This document shows, one piece after another, positions 15,200-22,715 of a stretch of DNA of 27,211 nt (within the stretch, counting starts at the first letter, position 1; each line of letters starts with the position of its first letter). Where the stretch lies: positions 1 to 27,211 of the forward strand of contig CALAQT010000363.1 in NCBI GenBank assembly GCA_937888775.1, written 5' to 3'. Under the pieces are notes generated by a model. That model saw only the letters and a program-made list of their open reading frames with translations. It searched no databases and had not been told where the DNA came from. Origin of the DNA: an uncultured Actinomycetes bacterium. GTDB lineage: Bacteria > Actinomycetota > Thermoleophilia > Solirubrobacterales > Solirubrobacteraceae. The position numbers were made by a program, and so were the translations under genes.

Positions 15200-18195
15200 G
15201 CCGGGACCGGCTCCTTGATCGCCTGATGGATGAACTCTCGGATCGCCGACTGCACGGCCCACGGATCGCCGATCTCGATGAACTGCCAGCGCCCGAACTC
15301 GCCGAGGTTGTTGACGGCCGGCACCCACAGGGTGCGAGCCGCCTCGCACTTCGCCTTCTTGGTATCGAGCACCTGTCCGGAGACCTCGACAATGAGGTTG
15401 AGGAGGTCCTTCTCGCCGTGGCCGTCGTCAATGCGCACGATGAAGTCGGGGAGGAACTCGTGAGCTTGCCCTTCGCGGGTGTAGGGGATCGCGAATCCCA
15501 AGTGGTCGTTCTTGACGTACGCGCGCACCTCATCCATCTCCTCGAGCCGCTCGGCCACCGTGTGCTCCCATCCTGAGTCGGCGACGACATCGGAGACGTG
15601 ACACCGCTCAGGGGCTGTGGGCATGACGCTCTTCGACGTGTCGAAGTCGACCGCGCGCGTTGAACCGACGCGATCGTAGGGGGCGAGCCTTGCTATCAGC
15701 CGCCGTCGTCCCTCGTCGGCGCGCACGATCGCGGTCTGAATGTGTTCGCTGGCGCGTTCGGCGAGCTGGGCGAGCAGGAGCATCTGAACGAAGGTGTTGT
15801 CCTTGAGCGAGACGCAGGTGTCGAGCCAGTCGCGTGAGATACGGAGCAGCTGTGGGAACAGCCAGGGCTGGTCGGGGTAGTAGCGCTCGAGGACGCGCTT
15901 TGCGATCGCAAAGGCGACCTCTTGCGGGCGACGCTGACGCAAATCGTCGAGCGTATGTGTGGTTCTCTGGCCCACGATCGGATGCACGTCAGTCTTGGAG
16001 GGCACGTCCTTCGTCGAGAGCGTCAAGCGGCTGGCGTCGGTGAACTTCGCGGCAAGGCGCTGTCCTTCGAGCTCGTGTCGATATCCGATCACGCGCGGGA
16101 ACGTGATCTCTAGATCGGCGCGGTCCTCGAGAGCGCGGACGCGGTGCACTCTTGCCGGTGGGGCTGGCCCGTCGCTGCCGCTGGCGGGGATGAAGCTGAA
16201 GGGCACGCCGTAGACCTCGGCGTACTCGGGCACGAACTTTCCGTCGTCGCCGACAGCGTAGGAGCGTCGGCGAAGCCCGCGGCCGACAACCTGCTCGCAG
16301 AGGAGCTGCGTTCCAAACGCACGGACGCCGAGGATGTGCGTCACCGTGTTGGCGTCCCAGCCTTCGGTGAGCATCGAGACAGAGACCACGCAGCGGACAT
16401 GCTCTCCGAGCCGGCCGGGCTTACCGACCGTGTTCATGATCTCGCGCATGAGGTCCTCGTCCGTGAGCTCCTCGGCGTCACGGCCCGGGAAGCGTAGGCG
16501 GAATTCTTCTTTGAAGTGCTCGATTTCCGCGGCGGCAGCCTTCTTGAATTCGACAGACATTCCCTCGCCTGAGTCGAGCTGCGCGGAGTCCACGACGATG
16601 CTGTTCGGCCGGGCGAGCCGGTTGCCGTCCTCGTCGACGTTGGAGAAGAGGGGCAGCGCACCCTTGACCGCGACCGTCTCGCCATCATTCCCGACTTGGC
16701 GGTCCCAGCCGGAGATCCAGTCGTAAACAAGCTTCGAGACGCTCGTGTTGTTGCAGACGACGATGAAGACCGGCGGGGTGCTGCCGGCCTGGTGCTCGGT
16801 CTCCATCGCCTGCCACTGTTCGAAGGAATGCTCGTAGTTCGCATACAGCGTGCGAAGCGCGGCCTCGAGAGCCGCTGGGAGTCGGCGCTGGTCGGTGAGG
16901 TTCTGTTGGCGAACGCCTCGCTTCGGGAGGTCTTTACGGATGTGCGCCCAGAGGTTGCGGAATATCGGGGTCTCGGCACCCGTGTTGTCCGAGACAGGGA
17001 CGCGTGGCACCTTGACGAGCCCAGCTTCGATCGCGTCGATGAGCGCGAAGTCCGAGACCACCCAGGGGAACAGGCGGGCCTCCGGATAGCCTGAGCCTGC
17101 GAGGAAGAACGGCGTGGCAGACAGGTCGTAGACCGTCTTGATGCCGTACTTGGCGTTGATCGCCTCTAGACCACCGATCCAGACGCGCGCCTCCTCCTCG
17201 CGCTCCTTGACCTCTTGCTTGCTCTCGGCGGTACGTGCGTCTGGGAGGAAGTCTTCGGCCTCGCCGCCGACGCGATGGCGGTAACAGTGATGGGCCTCGT
17301 CGTTGATGACGATGATCCCGTTCTTGCTTCCGAGTGTCCGACAGACTCGGCGAGCCATCTGGTCCGGGGTCTCCTGAAGCGGATTTCTGGCTCCCGCGCG
17401 GCCGGCGAGCACCTGTTTTGTGACCTTCGGTGCTCCTGAACGGTCGCGCAGCAGGAAACCGTGAAAGTTGGTCACGACGATGCGCGCCTGACCAAGCAGC
17501 TCGTGTCCGCCGGGCGGGATCAGGTCGCGCTCGCGGTAGTAGTTGTCCGGGCTTTCGGGCAACAGGACGCGTAGGCGGTCTCGGATCGTGATTCCAGGCG
17601 AGATCAGCAGGAAGGCATCGGAGAAGCGAGCGTCCTGCTTGTTGGCAGTCTTATTGAGCGCCTGCCAGGCGATCAGCATCGCCATGACCACCGTTTTGCC
17701 GGTCCCGGTCGCCATCTTGACCGCGACGCGGAACAGGCCGGGATTGGCGTCGTCAGCCGCCTGGCGCAGGAAGTTCGTGATCCACGCATCCTGGTGGGCA
17801 GCCTTGTTGATGATCTCGCCGATGTAGATCGCTGTCTCGGCCGCCTCGATCTGGGCGAAGAACAGCTTGCGATCCCTCGTCGTATCGGTCCAGTATTCGA
17901 GCAGTCGTCGCGTTGTCGGGGTCACGCCCGGCCATCCGCCACGGCGCCAGACGCCGACGCGTTCGCGGATCTGGTTGATCGTCCGGTTCTCCTCGATGCG
18001 GTCCGAGGTCCACTCGGTCTCGAACTGCAGCTGATCGCCACCCCGCTTGCTCTTGGGGATCGGAATGAAGTACGACGAGACCCTTCGGCCTTGGACGATC
18101 TCATTCGTGATCCCGTCACGCTCGAATTTCCAGTGACTCTTCGGCTCGTCGAACGGCGAGTTCAGGATGGGGTTGTCGATGACGGCGTCAGCCAT
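15196..18195 (-). CDS. res: Type III-like restriction enzyme (Res), DEAD/DEAH helicase-nuclease
   Basis: A 999-residue SF2 ATPase. Walker A ATGTGKT is at 162-168, DEAH at 299-302, SATPFF marks motif III, and CEQVVGRGLRRR is motif VI. The C-terminal domain has the layout of a PD-(D/E)XK nuclease: FLPDF (Pro916-Asp917), then Glu937-Val-Ser939 (LIVEVSG). The usual catalytic Lys position is therefore Ser. The protein should translocate and cut DNA only in complex with Mod, encoded next with a 4-bp overlap. It is first in the minus-strand operon and faces away from the BrnT-like operon across 200 bp containing a palindrome. ATG 18195 (MADAVIDNPILNSPF) begins the conserved part; no clear ribosome binding site is seen. 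Confidence 0.93.
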   Translation of the reverse strand: MADAVIDNPILNSPFDEPKSHWKFERDGITNEIVQGRRVSSYFIPIPKSKRGGDQLQFETEWTSDRIEENRTINQIRERVGVWRRGGWPGVTPTTRRLLEYWTDTTRDRKLFFAQIEAAETAIYIGEIINKAAHQDAWITNFLRQAADDANPGLFRVAVKMATGTGKTVVMAMLIAWQALNKTANKQDARFSDAFLLISPGITIRDRLRVLLPESPDNYYRERDLIPPGGHELLGQARIVVTNFHGFLLRDRSGAPKVTKQVLAGRAGARNPLQETPDQMARRVCRTLGSKNGIIVINDEAHHCYRHRVGGEAEDFLPDARTAESKQEVKEREEEARVWIGGLEAINAKYGIKTVYDLSATPFFLAGSGYPEARLFPWVVSDFALIDAIEAGLVKVPRVPVSDNTGAETPIFRNLWAHIRKDLPKRGVRQQNLTDQRRLPAALEAALRTLYANYEHSFEQWQAMETEHQAGSTPPVFIVVCNNTSVSKLVYDWISGWDRQVGNDGETVAVKGALPLFSNVDEDGNRLARPNSIVVDSAQLDSGEGMSVEFKKAAAAEIEHFKEEFRLRFPGRDAEELTDEDLMREIMNTVGKPGRLGEHVRCVVSVSMLTEGWDANTVTHILGVRAFGTQLLCEQVVGRGLRRRSYAVGDDGKFVPEYAEVYGVPFSFIPASGSDGPAPPARVHRVRALEDRADLEITFPRVIGYRHELEGQRLAAKFTDASRLTLSTKDVPSKTDVHPIVGQRTTHTLDDLRQRRPQEVAFAIAKRVLERYYPDQPWLFPQLLRISRDWLDTCVSLKDNTFVQMLLLAQLAERASEHIQTAIVRADEGRRRLIARLAPYDRVGSTRAVDFDTSKSVMPTAPERCHVSDVVADSGWEHTVAERLEEMDEVRAYVKNDHLGFAIPYTREGQAHEFLPDFIVRIDDGHGEKDLLNLIVEVSGQVLDTKKAKCEAARTLWVPAVNNLGEFGRWQFIEIGDPWAVQSAIREFIHQAIKEPVPA

Positions 18196-18245
18196 GATCT
18201 ATCGGTAGCGGTTCACGCGCCAGAGCCGCGCGGCTGGTGCCAAGG

Positions 18246-18308
18246 CTAACGCGGCATCCGCAGGGCTTGATCGAATGGCTCGCTGGACTTCTCGATGAAT
18301 GTCTCCAT
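18246..18308 (-). CDS. Possible 20-residue leader peptide upstream of res
   Basis: ATG 18308 has a good Shine-Dalgarno (GGAGAG, 9 nt upstream) that lies inside the palindrome at 18312-18330. The frame encodes METFIEKSSEPF and eight more residues before TAG, 50 bp ahead of res. It could be a leader ORF or the truncated start of a lost gene. No homology is recognised. Confidence 0.3.
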   Translation of the reverse strand: METFIEKSSEPFDQALRMPR

Positions 18309-18311
18309 TTT

Positions 18312-18330
18312 GTATATCTCTCCGGTATAC
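18312..18330. promoter_or_regulatory. Palindromic operator candidate in the divergent res / brnT spacer
   Basis: GTATATC-N5-GGTATAC is an inverted repeat with a single mismatch, in an AT-rich patch that stands out from the GC-rich surroundings. TATACT (18326-18331) overlapping its right arm could be the -10 box of the BrnT operon. It is the size expected of a site bound by a dimeric ribbon-helix-helix protein, which the second gene of that operon encodes. Confidence 0.5.
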
Positions 18331-18399
18331 TCTCTTGCGTGAAGGTGTTGAGCGGTTCTCGACCGAACTACAGACGTTTGCGGTGAACTCGCTGATCTC

Positions 18400-18690
18400 G
18401 TGGGATCGCGTCGACGCGGAGGGCTGCGCCCGCAGTTCGAGTGGGATGAGCAGAACGAGGAGAAGCTGCTGCGCAACCACAACGTCTCCGCGGTCGAGGC
18501 CGAGCAGTGCTTCGCCAATCCGCACAGCAAGCGCCGCCACGGCGACGATCTGCTGATGCTCGGAGTCACCGATGGTGGACGGCTGCTGTTTCTCGTTTAT
18601 GAGCAGAAAGCCGACGGAGTGGTGCGCGTCTACAGCGCCCGCGAAATGACCGACAAGGAACGGCGGACCTACCGCCAGCAGGTACGATGA
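18400..18690 (+). CDS. brnT-like: BrnT-like toxin
   Basis: A 96-residue protein with the BrnT pattern: FEWDEQNEEKLLRNHNVSAV (about 13-32, the F-E-W-D...N...KHxV start of the family), an AEQCFANP segment, a central DDLLMLGVT...LLFLVYEQ beta sheet, and VRVYSAREMTDKERRTY at the C-terminus, which holds the basic residues of the RelE-like ribonuclease fold. BrnT toxins inhibit translation by RNA cleavage and are neutralised by BrnA, a CopG-type antitoxin. The next gene overlaps by 4 bp (ATGA) and carries CopG-like repeats, so the pairing fits. GTG 18400 leaves a 12-residue leader before the conserved start. The family usually begins directly at the F-E-W-D motif, so the true start could be different. 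Confidence 0.8.
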   Translation: MGSRRRGGLRPQFEWDEQNEEKLLRNHNVSAVEAEQCFANPHSKRRHGDDLLMLGVTDGGRLLFLVYEQKADGVVRVYSAREMTDKERRTYRQQVR

Positions 18691-19646
18691 GCCCCGATCG
18701 CCGAGACGAGCTGCTCGAGCGGGATTGGTCGGCCGCGTGGGAGGCGCTGCCGGAGGCGCCTGCGCTAGTCGCGCGACCCAAGACGGCGCAGATCACGCTG
18801 CGGCTTCCGAGCAGCATGCTCACTCGTATTAAGCGGGTTGCTGCTGAGCGGTCGCTGGCCTACCACCCGCTGGTTCGCTCCTGGCTTCTGGACGCTCTGC
18901 GAGAGGGCGTGGTCCCCGCCGGCGAGCTGCCCACCGAGCCGCAGGTGGAGCAGCTGAACGTCAAGCTCGACCAGGACCTGCTCGATGCGGTGAAGACGCG
19001 CGCACACGAGCTCGGGCGTCCCTACCATCGTCTGGTTCGCGAATGGGTCGACGCCGCGCTGGTCGCCGAGGAGAAGCGGCTCGGGCTGGCGGAGGCGTTG
19101 GCCGCCCGTCCTGGTATTAAGGACCTCATGGTGCTCTTGCTGCACGCTGCCGACGCGCGCAGCCACGACGCCGTGCGTGGGATCACCCGCCTGCAGAAGC
19201 TGCTGTTCGTGCTCGAGGAGACGGTCGGTGCGCAGGGTGCCGGGTTCTACGCCTACAACTACGGGCCTTTCAACGAGGGCGTCAATGACGCGGTGCAGGC
19301 GTTGCGGCTTGCGGGCTTCCTCAAGGGAACGGAGGAGGCGGCTCCTGCGGGGCCGCCATCGTTTGCCGAGATGATGGCTACCGCCGTCGACCGTGCTGGC
19401 CCGCGCAGCGACTCGCAGGTTGAGGAGTTTGAGCTCAGCGACCAGGGGCACAAGGCGGCGGAGCGTCTTCGACAGTCGAGCCGCGCCTATGAGGAGCTGT
19501 TTGTGCGGATTCAGGACCTTCGCGCCCAGTGGGACACGCCTGATCTCGTCGAACGCGTGTACGAGACCTGGCCCGAGTACGCCAAGGAGTCGCTGATCAA
19601 AGACGAGGTGGCGGCTCGTCGAGCCCGGCGGCGGTCACGGAGATGA
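18687..19646 (+). CDS. Double ribbon-helix-helix (BrnA/CopG-like) protein fused to a winged-helix-like domain
   Basis: A 319-residue protein. Two similar ribbon-helix-helix segments lie at about 34-73 (QITLRLPSSMLTRIKRVA... YHPLVRSWL) and 88-129 (QLNVKLDQDLLDAVKTRA... YHRLVREWV), sharing the Y-H-x-L-V-R-x-W ending. One such unit is the DNA-binding fold of CopG/BrnA antitoxins, which normally dimerise; here one chain may supply both halves. Residues about 140-319 form a second domain with RLQKLLF (168-174), YGPF (192-195), ELSDQGH and WPEYAKES (295-302). This recalls winged-helix families with an R-L-Q-K-L-L/Y-G-P-F pattern, including Panacea-like antitoxin domains, though that link is only a resemblance. 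It overlaps the toxin gene and the next gene, each by 4 bp. Likely roles: toxin neutralisation and autoregulation at the upstream palindrome. Confidence 0.75.
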   Translation: MSPDRRDELLERDWSAAWEALPEAPALVARPKTAQITLRLPSSMLTRIKRVAAERSLAYHPLVRSWLLDALREGVVPAGELPTEPQVEQLNVKLDQDLLDAVKTRAHELGRPYHRLVREWVDAALVAEEKRLGLAEALAARPGIKDLMVLLLHAADARSHDAVRGITRLQKLLFVLEETVGAQGAGFYAYNYGPFNEGVNDAVQALRLAGFLKGTEEAAPAGPPSFAEMMATAVDRAGPRSDSQVEEFELSDQGHKAAERLRQSSRAYEELFVRIQDLRAQWDTPDLVERVYETWPEYAKESLIKDEVAARRARRRSRR

Positions 19647-20902
19647 TGAGCAGAGCGCCGCTGCATCACGTCGTGCGGGTCCGGACCTCCGATGACCTTG
19701 AGTTTCTGCGGGCGGGAATCATGGACGAGGTCCTGATCAACGCCAACCAGCTGGAAAACAGTCCGGAGAGCACTGCGGCGGCGCTGCGGCGGACCGCGCT
19801 GCCGTTCAGCGTCGATCCCATGCTCTACCGGTTTCAGAAGCCTGGGTGGTGGCGCAACCACAAGGGAGAGACCAAGCGCAACTACGCCCGCCTGGGCAAG
19901 CTCTATGTCGAGGGCACCAGTATCGAGCTTCCTGCTGGACCGCTCGTCGATGTTGTCCCCACCGATCAGGAATGGCGTGTGCTCGCGTGCAACGCCATCA
20001 GCTATCAGCGCTCGCGGCTTGACATGCCAACGCAGCTCGACCTCCTCTCCAACGAGCTGCCCCACGAGCTTCATCCTGTTCGCCTCAACGCGCCTGCCCT
20101 GGTGTCTGACTCAGAGGCCGAGGACCGCGCCAACCGTCTGCTCGCCGAGGCCAGCGTCGACGCCGCGCAGGAGCCGGTCGCGGTATCGGTGATCGTCCCG
20201 CTGCAGCGGCTGGTCGACCCGCGTCAACTCGATCGGTTGCTGGGGTCCCTGCTGAGAGATGGAGTCAGCTCCTACTTCGTCTGGACGCCCGGGGTGACCG
20301 AGGAGCGCCTGCTCGCCGACCACACCGTGTTCGCTGGCCTGCTCAAGCTGATCTCAGGCCTCGTCGAGCGCGGGATCCCAGTCGGTCACCTGCACGGCGG
20401 CTACGTAATCGCCGCGCTGCACGATGCCGGGATCGCCGCGCTGGTCCATCATTTCGGCTGGGTCGATCGCGGCGAACCTGCCCAGCAGAGCGGCGGCGGT
20501 CCACGCTCCTGCCAAACCTACGTCCCGTCCGTCCGGCACTGCCTTCGCTTCGACCGGGCCTACCAGCTCGGCCGATCCCTCGATGCCGCCGACTACGCCG
20601 AGCGCTACTGCGGCTGCGCGTTCTGCGCGGGAGCCTTCGCTAACGGCCAACACCCGCTGGATCTCCTGCTCGAGCAGCGGACCGTCACCGTCGGCGCCAG
20701 CGAGCGGCACACGCCCACCGCCCGCGCCGTAGCGCTCAACACCTGGCACCACCTTCTCTCCCGCCGCAAAGAGATCGAGGCCTTCAACGCGTACACCGCT
20801 GTCGAGGTGATCGACCGGGACATCCGCCGCGCTGCCGCGCTCACCGGTGACCGCGATACTGGCCGGTTCAGCCGACTCGCGGACGAGCTGCGCGTCGGCT
20901 GA
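19643..20902 (+). CDS. Orphan protein with a tRNA-guanine-transglycosylase-like zinc motif
   Basis: A 419-residue protein of no family I can name with certainty. Near the C-terminus Cys323-Gly-Cys325-x2-Cys328 is followed by a His 28 residues later. TGT/DpdA-type base-exchange enzymes have CxCxxC-x25-H at nearly the same place in a barrel of similar length. Alternating strands and helices such as VAVSVIVPLQRLVD, SSYFVWTPGV and GIPVGHLHGGYVIAALHDAG fit a TIM-barrel-like fold. I cannot place the catalytic aspartates of TGT (MDSGG- and FDCVLPTR-like motifs), so activity is open. It could be a TGT-fold base exchanger acting on tRNA or DNA, or an unrelated zinc protein. The start overlaps the preceding stop (ATGATGA: either ATG 19643 or 19646). 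It is last in the three-gene operon. Confidence 0.7.
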   Translation: MMSRAPLHHVVRVRTSDDLEFLRAGIMDEVLINANQLENSPESTAAALRRTALPFSVDPMLYRFQKPGWWRNHKGETKRNYARLGKLYVEGTSIELPAGPLVDVVPTDQEWRVLACNAISYQRSRLDMPTQLDLLSNELPHELHPVRLNAPALVSDSEAEDRANRLLAEASVDAAQEPVAVSVIVPLQRLVDPRQLDRLLGSLLRDGVSSYFVWTPGVTEERLLADHTVFAGLLKLISGLVERGIPVGHLHGGYVIAALHDAGIAALVHHFGWVDRGEPAQQSGGGPRSCQTYVPSVRHCLRFDRAYQLGRSLDAADYAERYCGCAFCAGAFANGQHPLDLLLEQRTVTVGASERHTPTARAVALNTWHHLLSRRKEIEAFNAYTAVEVIDRDIRRAAALTGDRDTGRFSRLADELRVG

Positions 20903-20941
20903 CCTCCACCCGACCGGAAAGTCCAGCACGCCCGGCTGAGG

Positions 20942-20979
20942 CCGCTCGGGAGCGGAGCGCGGGGCACCGGAGCGCCCCG
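20942..20979 (+). terminator. Tandem hairpins after the three-gene operon
   Basis: CCGCTC-GG-GAGCGG (20942-20955) and CGGGGC-N8-GCCCCG (20960-20979) follow the stop codon by 40 bp. No U-tract is present, so a factor-dependent or actinobacterial I-shaped terminator is the most that can be claimed. Confidence 0.35.
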
Positions 20980-21043
20980 TGTCGCGGGGGTGCGGGTCGG
21001 CGCGAGCAGCTGGCGGACATGCTCGGCGCTGACATCCATCCCG

Positions 21044-21067
21044 TGTAGAACGTCGGTCGTATGACAG
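21044..21067 (+). repeat. 24-bp direct repeat, copy 1
   Basis: Matches copies at 22056 and 27096 (TGTAGAACGTCGG...ATGACAG) with one mismatch (T for A before ATGACAG). Similarity stops right after the 24 bp. Confidence 0.8.
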
Positions 21068-22055
21068 TGGGGCGATCCGTTTCGGCGGCGGCGCGGTTCG
21101 CGGGAGGGCTACGAAGCACGGCCCGATGATGGGCAGCGTCGTCGGCGGCGGCGCCGAATAGCAACAGCGTGAACAGAGTCGCGAGCCGTGCTCGCGCTGC
21201 GCGCGAGCTCGACGCCGGGCTACGCGCCCGCAGCTGCACCGCCGCCGGGGAGGGCGACGTGTCGTCCGAGGCCTCCCGGGGCGTCGAGGAGGCGCCAGGG
21301 CTGACTGCCGTCCTCGAGGTTCTCCGCGACGTGTCGCAGATCCCTCCTGGCGGCCCGTGAAAGGGTCGAGCGAGGGTTGCAGATCGCGTGAGCGTTCTGG
21401 CTACATCAGATAGGTGCCCGTTCGCCGCGACCAGGCTCCCCGTAAAGAAGCGCCTTCCGCCGTGATAACTGTGGTGTGAGTGCACCTTCTGCTCAGAGTC
21501 GGCGCGCGAGCCGGGCCGGACGCGTCGTAGACCGTCGTCGTCGACGACGCCCGTCGGGGCTGGCGTGCGCGCGGGCGCTGGTCTCAGAAGATGCGTGTGA
21601 GGGCGTACTACAAACGGGGCCCATACAAGGCGGTAAAGGATGTGGAGCCCTCTCGCACCCGACCGCCTAGATCCCTACCTCCCGGTGCACGGGCGACCGT
21701 CGAGCTGCTGCGCGCTTGCAGCCACGCTCAGGCTCACCATCGACCTCGGCCAAAGGTGCAACGGCTGCGCGGTTACCGCAGCCGTCTCGGCGCCGTTGTC
21801 TTGTTGGCGGTCATCTTCGTCCTCGCGCCGTCCGCCATCTGGCTCCTGGCCATGTTCGCGCCGTGCGTCACGCTTGCTCAGGCGGGGTGGCTCCCGCCGA
21901 GCTTCTTGCGCGGACCGTGGGCTCCGCCGGCGCGCTGTCCATGCCACGAGCATCGCGATCGAGGCGAGCAGCTCGCCCCTTGCCCGCCGCCGATCCGCTC
22001 ACTGACAAACGAGTGGGACGATCCACTGACATCAGCCGGGATTCCCACTGACATC

Positions 22056-22130
22056 TGTAGAACGTCGGTCGAATGACAGCGCCGGACGAGCACCGTCGGC
22101 GGCCAGCTCCTGAACTCGCTTTCCGCGCAA
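22056..22130 (+). repeat. 24-bp direct repeat, copy 2, with extended similarity to copy 3
   Basis: The first 24-25 bp are identical to 27096-27120 and similarity of roughly 85-90 percent continues for about 50 bp more. In that extension both copies can be read as MTA-x-DEHR-x-R-x-APELAFRA from the ATG within the repeat, and half the differences are synonymous, hinting that a gene start was duplicated. Confidence 0.75.
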
Positions 22131-22267
22131 ACCACGGGCCGCCGGCTCGAGCCGCGAGATCCCTGTCAGAGCACCGAAGCGGGTCCCGCCGGCATCGGTC
22201 GATCGCTGCTGGCCCGCTCGGCCGGCGGGTCTCCGACCGGCGTGGACGACGCGGTAGGTCGGGCAAT

Positions 22268-22273
22268 ACCCTG
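22268..22273 (+). promoter_or_regulatory. Leaderless-type -10 box before the Mrr-N gene
   Basis: TACCCT fits TANNNT and ends 7 nt before ATG 22281, which has no ribosome binding site. This spacing is typical of leaderless transcripts in actinobacteria. Confidence 0.4.
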
Positions 22274-22280
22274 TCCACTC

Positions 22281-22697
22281 ATGCCGATTCCGGACTACCA
22301 GACGCTCATGCTGCCCGTCCTGCGGCTTCTCGCCGATGGCGCCGAGCACACGGCCGGCTCCGCCATCGAGGCGCTGTCGGACGAGTTTCAGCTCACCTCG
22401 GCGGAGCGGGAGCAGCTGGTCGGCAGCCAGCGGATCGGCCTCATGGCGAGTCGTGTCCATTGGGCGATGACCTATCTCGCCCAGGCCGGCCTGGCCAACC
22501 CGAGCAGCCGAGGTCACCGCCCCTCGGGGCTCTCCTCGACGACGGACCAGTCAAGGCGGGTAATGGGGAACGGTTCGCCGCGCCGGCGGCGGTCAGCCCT
22601 TGGGGTTGTGTGTGGCCAGCGATTGCGCGGCCAAGGCTCGTCGCCAAAGAGAGAGCGGGCCTTGCGGCCCGCTCTCGGTGATTCTTGTCGGCCATGA
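22281..22697 (+). CDS. Mrr N-terminal (winged-helix) domain protein, nuclease domain missing
   Basis: Residues 1 to about 78 match the Mrr_N winged-helix domain that precedes the nuclease in Mrr-type type IV restriction enzymes: MPIPDYQTLMLPVLRLLADG, HTAGSAIEALSDEFQLT, SAEREQLV and a VHWAMTYLAQAGLA helix. The following RGHRPSGLSS... is low-complexity, and the Mrr catalytic domain (PD-QxK type) is absent. The frame also runs through the hairpin at 22651-22676, so the real gene probably ends earlier or is a truncated remnant. Full Mrr proteins have about 300 residues. Alone, the domain could still bind DNA, but restriction is not expected. The start is supported by the near-universal M-P-I-P-x-Y/F start and the upstream -10 box. 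Confidence 0.65.
   Translation: MPIPDYQTLMLPVLRLLADGAEHTAGSAIEALSDEFQLTSAEREQLVGSQRIGLMASRVHWAMTYLAQAGLANPSSRGHRPSGLSSTTDQSRRVMGNGSPRRRRSALGVVCGQRLRGQGSSPKRERALRPALGDSCRP
22651..22676. terminator. Strong hairpin terminator, probably for the minus-strand small gene
   Basis: GAGAGCGGGCC-TTGC-GGCCCGCTCTC is an 11-bp perfect stem. On the minus strand it is followed by TCTCTTT, and on the plus strand by only scattered T. It therefore best serves the minus-strand gene ending at 22716 and may work in both directions. Confidence 0.75.
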
Positions 22698-22715
22698 CAT
22701 TCCCGTGCGGTGGGT

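Larger units (their letters stand above)
20980..22280. other. Gene-poor junction between the defence block and the right island
   Basis: No family is recognised on either strand. The longest plus frame (21591-22076) has one hydrophobic stretch (AVVLLAVIFVLAPSAIWLLA) inside Arg/Pro-rich sequence, a doubtful membrane protein. The clear signals are two copies of the 24-bp direct repeat (21044 and 22056) and CTGACATC-type motifs just upstream of each: CCACTGACATC at 22023-22033 and 22045-22055, and CTGACATC near 21029. Confidence 0.4.

Noticed and set aside
12503..15349. Longer Mod start at 15349
   Set aside because: The extra 50 codons are res sequence read out of frame; the ATGA overlap at 15199 is the natural start.
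21591..22076. 161-residue frame with a hydrophobic stretch, possible membrane protein
   Set aside because: The rest is Arg/Pro-rich, no start context was found, and the frame ends within the direct-repeat copy 2; most likely a GC-rich artefact.
22073..22681. 202-residue frame starting in repeat copy 2
   Set aside because: It overlaps the Mrr-N gene in another frame and has artefact-like Arg/Gly/Pro composition; only the first 19 codons resemble copy 3.
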